64,000 bases of DNA from Sipunculus nudus (lineage: Eukaryota > Annelida > Sipuncula > Golfingiida > Sipunculidae), in the NCBI GenBank assembly GCA_026874595.1, contig CM049310.1, forward strand, positions 28,317,058-28,381,057, in the 5' to 3' direction. Made by a program: the position numbers and the translations under genes. The notes below the pieces were generated by a model, which was not told the DNA's origin, searched no databases, and saw only the letters and a list, made by a program, of their open reading frames with translations. Shown here one piece after another: positions 60,835 to 64,000 of the stretch. Positions within the stretch are counted from its first letter, which is position 1. Every line of letters starts with the position of its first letter.

Positions 60835-61063
60835 CTACAAAGAAAAGCAAACAAATAAATATTCATGCCATCCCCAGAAGTTCCTTATCTTTTATGCCAA
60901 CACTGTTTTCGCACAAAAGACAACGGGAAGGACACAGCTAATCACGGTCACATCGGTCAAAGATTTTTTTTTGGTGATTTTGAAAAGTGGCAAACCCCTC
61001 TTCGATGCTGTCAAGCGTGCCTGAGGAATCTAGCAATCACTGTATATTTTATAATTATTATGG

Positions 61064-61275
61064 GGGGTTAAACACCCTCCGTTACTCAAAGAATATAGGT
61101 AACAGTGACCTTATTTCAGGTTTCGGAAGTAAACTTTTGAGGACCTCTCGGGATGCATAGGGTTCATGATCCTAGGCTTTATGGTTACGATTTGTGCCCT
61201 GTTAACGGACAGACGGACGACGGACAAAGGGTGGTCGCTAAAGCTCAGAGGACTTTTGAACGGTCAACTGAGCTA
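61064..61275 (-). mobile_element. 5' fragment of a TAGCTCAGCTGA-family Helentron-like element
   Basis: On the minus strand: TTTAGCTCAGTTGACCGTTC, then CTCTGAGCTTTAG, TTTGTCCGTCGTCCGTCTGT and CAGGGCACAAATCGTAACC, matching the start of the copy at 41565. It breaks off after about 210 bp, with no 3' hairpin. Located in the last intron of the THEG-like gene. Confidence 0.65.
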
Positions 61276-61491
61276 AACAATGATAATATCATTTAGGTTT
61301 TAGACATTTTTTATTCAAACTTTGGAAATTATACGAAGAAGCAGCAGGACATTTTTATATAATCACGAGTTCTAATATATGTGAGGACAACCTCGGTCAA
61401 AACAGAAGCTCGCCGATATCCCAGCTGACGGGTTGGTTTGTTTAGCCTTTGACGACCGTCAGTGTCGTGCCCTTATCTTAACAGGGGCGGA

Positions 61492-61705
61492 TCCAGGATT
61501 TAGGAAAAAGTGGGTCCAACCTAGGAGGACAAATGAAAATCCTAAAAAAGGTCACCAGGTCTGGAAAAGGGGGAGGGGGTCCAGCCCGCAAAATTACGTC
61601 TAAAACCCCTTAAAAATGGTTGCTTCGGGTATAAAAAAAGGGGGGGGGGGGGTCCGGACCCCCTGGACCCCCCCCCCCCCCCCCCCCACCCTGGATCCGC
61701 TTCTG
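61492..61705. mobile_element. Short foldback element with CAGRRGCGGATCCAGG termini
   Basis: Left CAGGGGCGGATCCAGGATTT; right, reversed, CAGAAGCGGATCCAGGGTGG. The centre is a G tract and C tract around GTCCGGACCCCCTGGACC. Candidate 5-bp duplication CTTAA on both sides (61487-61491 and 61706-61710). Such GGATCCAGG-ended foldback repeats are, to my recollection, widespread in marine invertebrates. Non-coding. Confidence 0.7.
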
Positions 61706-62838
61706 CTTAATGTGATAATCATGTAACGCGAAAAGGTAAGAGTTGATGGACATGAAACAGGGAAATCATGCTAAGTGGCTAGTGTTGCTGCTGATGTTAT
61801 TCTTAAATTCTGATGTCCAAAGCGCCGTTACCTGTGTGCCTGAACCGACATGGTCCCGCCCCGATTGACCCAGACATTTACACAGTATTTCCCAAAGTCA
61901 CTGTCAAACGACCGCGGGGACCCAACAAGAAACTCAACAATAAAAGTTAGTGGCTCCTTCTTGCCTGTTAAATATTACGGAGAAGCCGAGACCTTGGTTA
62001 CTATTGTACCAGCGGAAGCCGACTGTTCATACAAATTTGGCACGCAATAATACACCAAATACGATCTGTACCGTCGGGGACGATCTCAGCGAGGGACCAC
62101 TTTACGTCCATTACCTCTTCAGGGTTCTTGTGTAAGATTTCTCAACCGGCTTTGGTGTTTACGCGACTCGTGACTTGTTTGTTCACTTTGGTGCCTATGA
62201 TTTCACACCAGGGGCTCACAATGAGAGTCTAAGAGAATGAACCCGACCTTACCGCTATTAAATAGAACTCAAGGCAATCAGAGGACCGCCAAGGGTGTCA
62301 ACTCATATATAGCTTATGACTTTACGGGCATAAAGCTGGTAGCGCCAAACCATGTCCCACTAAAATGAACTGTTTTGCGTAAAGCTCTGTACTTGTGGTG
62401 TGACAATATGTCATTTCGTAATGTAGGTTATGTTTTCAAGACTAAAAGTTAAACCCCATGTTGCAATTCAGCGAAATTATACACAGCAATTAGGGAGAGT
62501 AAAATGATCTGTTTAGATATGTCACTACATGTATTTTCATCAGGAAAATGTATACTATTGTACTCAAGTCGCCTACGAATCACAGTCATTGTGCACGCTG
62601 GCAATTGGTTGAAAGTTACATGTTTTTATACACATTTTTAACATACTACATATGATATAGGTTTATTATATTAAGGTCTGTTTCCTTGTATACATCGCCT
62701 AAACGTGTAGTTACAGCAGCATCAGTATGGCCTGAAGGACAAGGTCGAGAGAAATTATTTATAACTGTGACTGGTGCCAGGGGCAATATCTGACTCTGTA
62801 GATACGTGTGTATAGGAGTGATTTTGTATTTAACTTAC

Positions 62839-62905
62839 CTGTGGCCGACATAACTTGCATGTACATTCTTGGCTTGACACAATTCTCCTAATCTTGGGGT
62901 CAGTT
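62839..62905 (-). CDS. THEG-repeat sperm protein, penultimate exon
   Basis: A 67-bp exon with acceptor ATCATTTCAG and donor CACAG/GTAAGTTA. In phase with the terminal exon (AG + A = Arg) it reads LTPRLGELCQAKNVHASYVG then H-R-PSPMW, that is the end of a further THEG repeat (RL..L..K..H..Y) running into the next. The first two bases complete a codon from an upstream exon that I could not find in the remaining 1.1 kb, so the 5' part of the gene probably lies beyond the window or in small exons not recognised. Confidence 0.8.
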
Positions 62906-63637
62906 CTGAAATGATATAATTAATAAACATATTATATGTATTTATAAACTTACTTACTATACATGTAGTGCCGTAGAACCCGGTCGACGAACACCCCCAC
63001 TATACCAACCGTCCCGCTATAAAGGCCATACCATGTCAGTCTCCCACTAGCATCTGGCAGTTTGAATAATGAGCACGATCACGCCGGTAATAAAGCAACT
63101 TTCTTTGGTCCCGAGTGTAAACGGATTTCACTGTTAACTGACAAAACTAGCATAATACGTTTTTTTTATTTAAGGAAATTTCCATGCAGATGTGAAACAC
63201 AGGTATGTTTTCTTTTAAGACAACATAAAGAATTCATAATAAAATTCGGAATTTTGCTGTAGACAGGATGCAATAAAATGGTCGCCGTTGTTGTCTCAAA
63301 TTAAGAAAACGTTCCCCATTTGATCTCTCAGTGTACTTTACTCGACCCATGTTTTTTTTCGTTTATTTTTTTTGGGGTGATGGAACAACCTCTATGTAAG
63401 AATCAGAAACCGGACCAGGACCCACTGATGTGATTTTAACTACCATATTTAAGAATATCTTTTTAAAATATTCCATAAACAATTATGATTATAACTATTA
63501 TTATTATTACTCATACAATTATTATTACTAATACTATTATTATTACTAATATTTCTATTATTATCTATATTATTACATTCAAATTATTATGAGTAGTAGG
63601 AGTAATAGTAGTATTACTATTACAAGCGGAATGCTCT
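62906..63637. other. THEG-like gene intron or upstream region
   Basis: AT-rich with an ATT/TAT trinucleotide-rich tract at about 63482-63615. No exon recognised. Confidence 0.45.
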
Positions 63638-63709
63638 TACAGAATAAAACCCGGAAGTCGCATGTTGGAATTATAATTCCGGCATGTGACATCCGGGTTT
63701 TATTCTGTA
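63638..63709. promoter_or_regulatory. 72-bp near-perfect palindrome with ETS-like cores
   Basis: Centre between 63673 and 63674 (GGAATTATAATTCC). Arms of 36 bp pair with only four non-Watson-Crick positions (three of them T/G). The left arm has ACCCGGAAGT and the right arm ACATCCGGGT, each containing an ETS-type GGAA/GGAT core with flanking CCGG. Sequence just right of it (TTGGCGGCCCCAGTGAG) is GC-richer. It could be a divergent promoter or a tiny foldback transposon; nothing decides. Confidence 0.45.
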
Positions 63710-64000
63710 CGCAAATTGGCGGCCCCAGTGAGTGGTTCCGACATTTTTTGCGAGGTCAGAGTTTGATAAGGACACGATAATACTACAGGAGAGTACGAGG
63801 ACAGTCTCAAGGTGGGAATCTGTCTGCGGAGAGAGTTTTGTGGCAATTAGACCTGTATCTTCCAAGTAGAAGCCGGAGTAACGCACTCAGAAGGACCGCG
63901 CCCTTATCCGCACATTAAAGCCGGAATTATTAATTTTAAGTTAATCCTCTATCACCGAATTACCGCTAGGAATATCCTGTGACTATGGTTCGATCACGTT
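63710..64000. other. Right edge, CpG-containing, unannotated
   Basis: GC-richer than average, with several CpGs (GGTTCCGACATTTTTTGCGA, AAGGACCGCGCCCTTATCCG). No frame with recognisable content; may be promoter or 5' UTR of a gene outside the window. Confidence 0.35.

Overview
This is a window of AT-rich animal nuclear DNA, most likely from a marine invertebrate and probably a mollusc. Genes have small exons and very long introns. The identifiable proteins are animal proteins: nicotinate phosphoribosyltransferase (NAPRT) and a THEG-repeat sperm protein. Most of the DNA is interspersed repeats, minisatellites and DNA transposon relics. The species call is inference. I found no operons, rRNA, tRNA or CRISPR arrays.

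Genes. (1) NAPRT lies on the minus strand. Its coding exon 1 is at 29189-29066, exon 2 at 4639-4469 and exon 3 at 504-294, and the rest lies beyond the left edge. All junctions share one phase and read through. Intron 1 is about 24 kb. (2) A small single-pass membrane protein of about 105-121 residues can be assembled on the plus strand from exons at 24196-24326, 33235-33343 and 38831-38956. Its first exon lies inside NAPRT intron 1, so the two genes would overlap head to head. I do not recognise the family. (3) A THEG-like (testicular haploid expressed) gene lies on the minus strand, with its last two exons at 62905-62839 and 60834-60273. (4) A weak candidate exon lies at 44714-44842 (plus).

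Mobile DNA. A set of elements has the layout of non-autonomous Helentrons/Helitrons: a 5' end sequence, an inverted copy of it near the 3' end, then a short GC-rich hairpin and a CTAG or CTTG terminus. They fall into families beginning TATCCSCC (8003-11079, 14275-15459, 54080-54736) and TAGCTCAGCTGA (33631-37055, 41565-42552, 46397-49554, fragment 61064-61275). Other elements are a TTAA-flanked element (23490-27495) with a non-autonomous hAT nested in it (24550-26154, perfect 8-bp target duplication); a pogo/Tigger-like element (29980-32367) with a second inverted-repeat element nested in it; a 664-bp element with 21-bp inverted repeats (49561-50224) and a diverged inverted relative near 45.2-45.6 kb; a 5'-truncated non-LTR retrotransposon with a largely intact reverse transcriptase and a tetranucleotide tail (50361-54012); and a decayed reverse transcriptase relic (57190-58070).

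Tandem repeats. There is a 43-bp minisatellite of about 64 copies in NAPRT intron 2, a 63-bp minisatellite at 22.06-23.48 kb, a 46-bp minisatellite in intron 2 of the membrane-protein gene, and a 288-bp array of seven copies at 8.2-9.95 kb. Each 288-bp unit carries a nuclear-receptor-type direct repeat.

The most interesting points are the head-to-head overlap of NAPRT with an undescribed membrane-protein gene whose first exon lies inside a transposon, the Helentron-like families sharing a 14-bp palindrome, and the transposon-borne array of direct-repeat receptor sites in the NAPRT intron.
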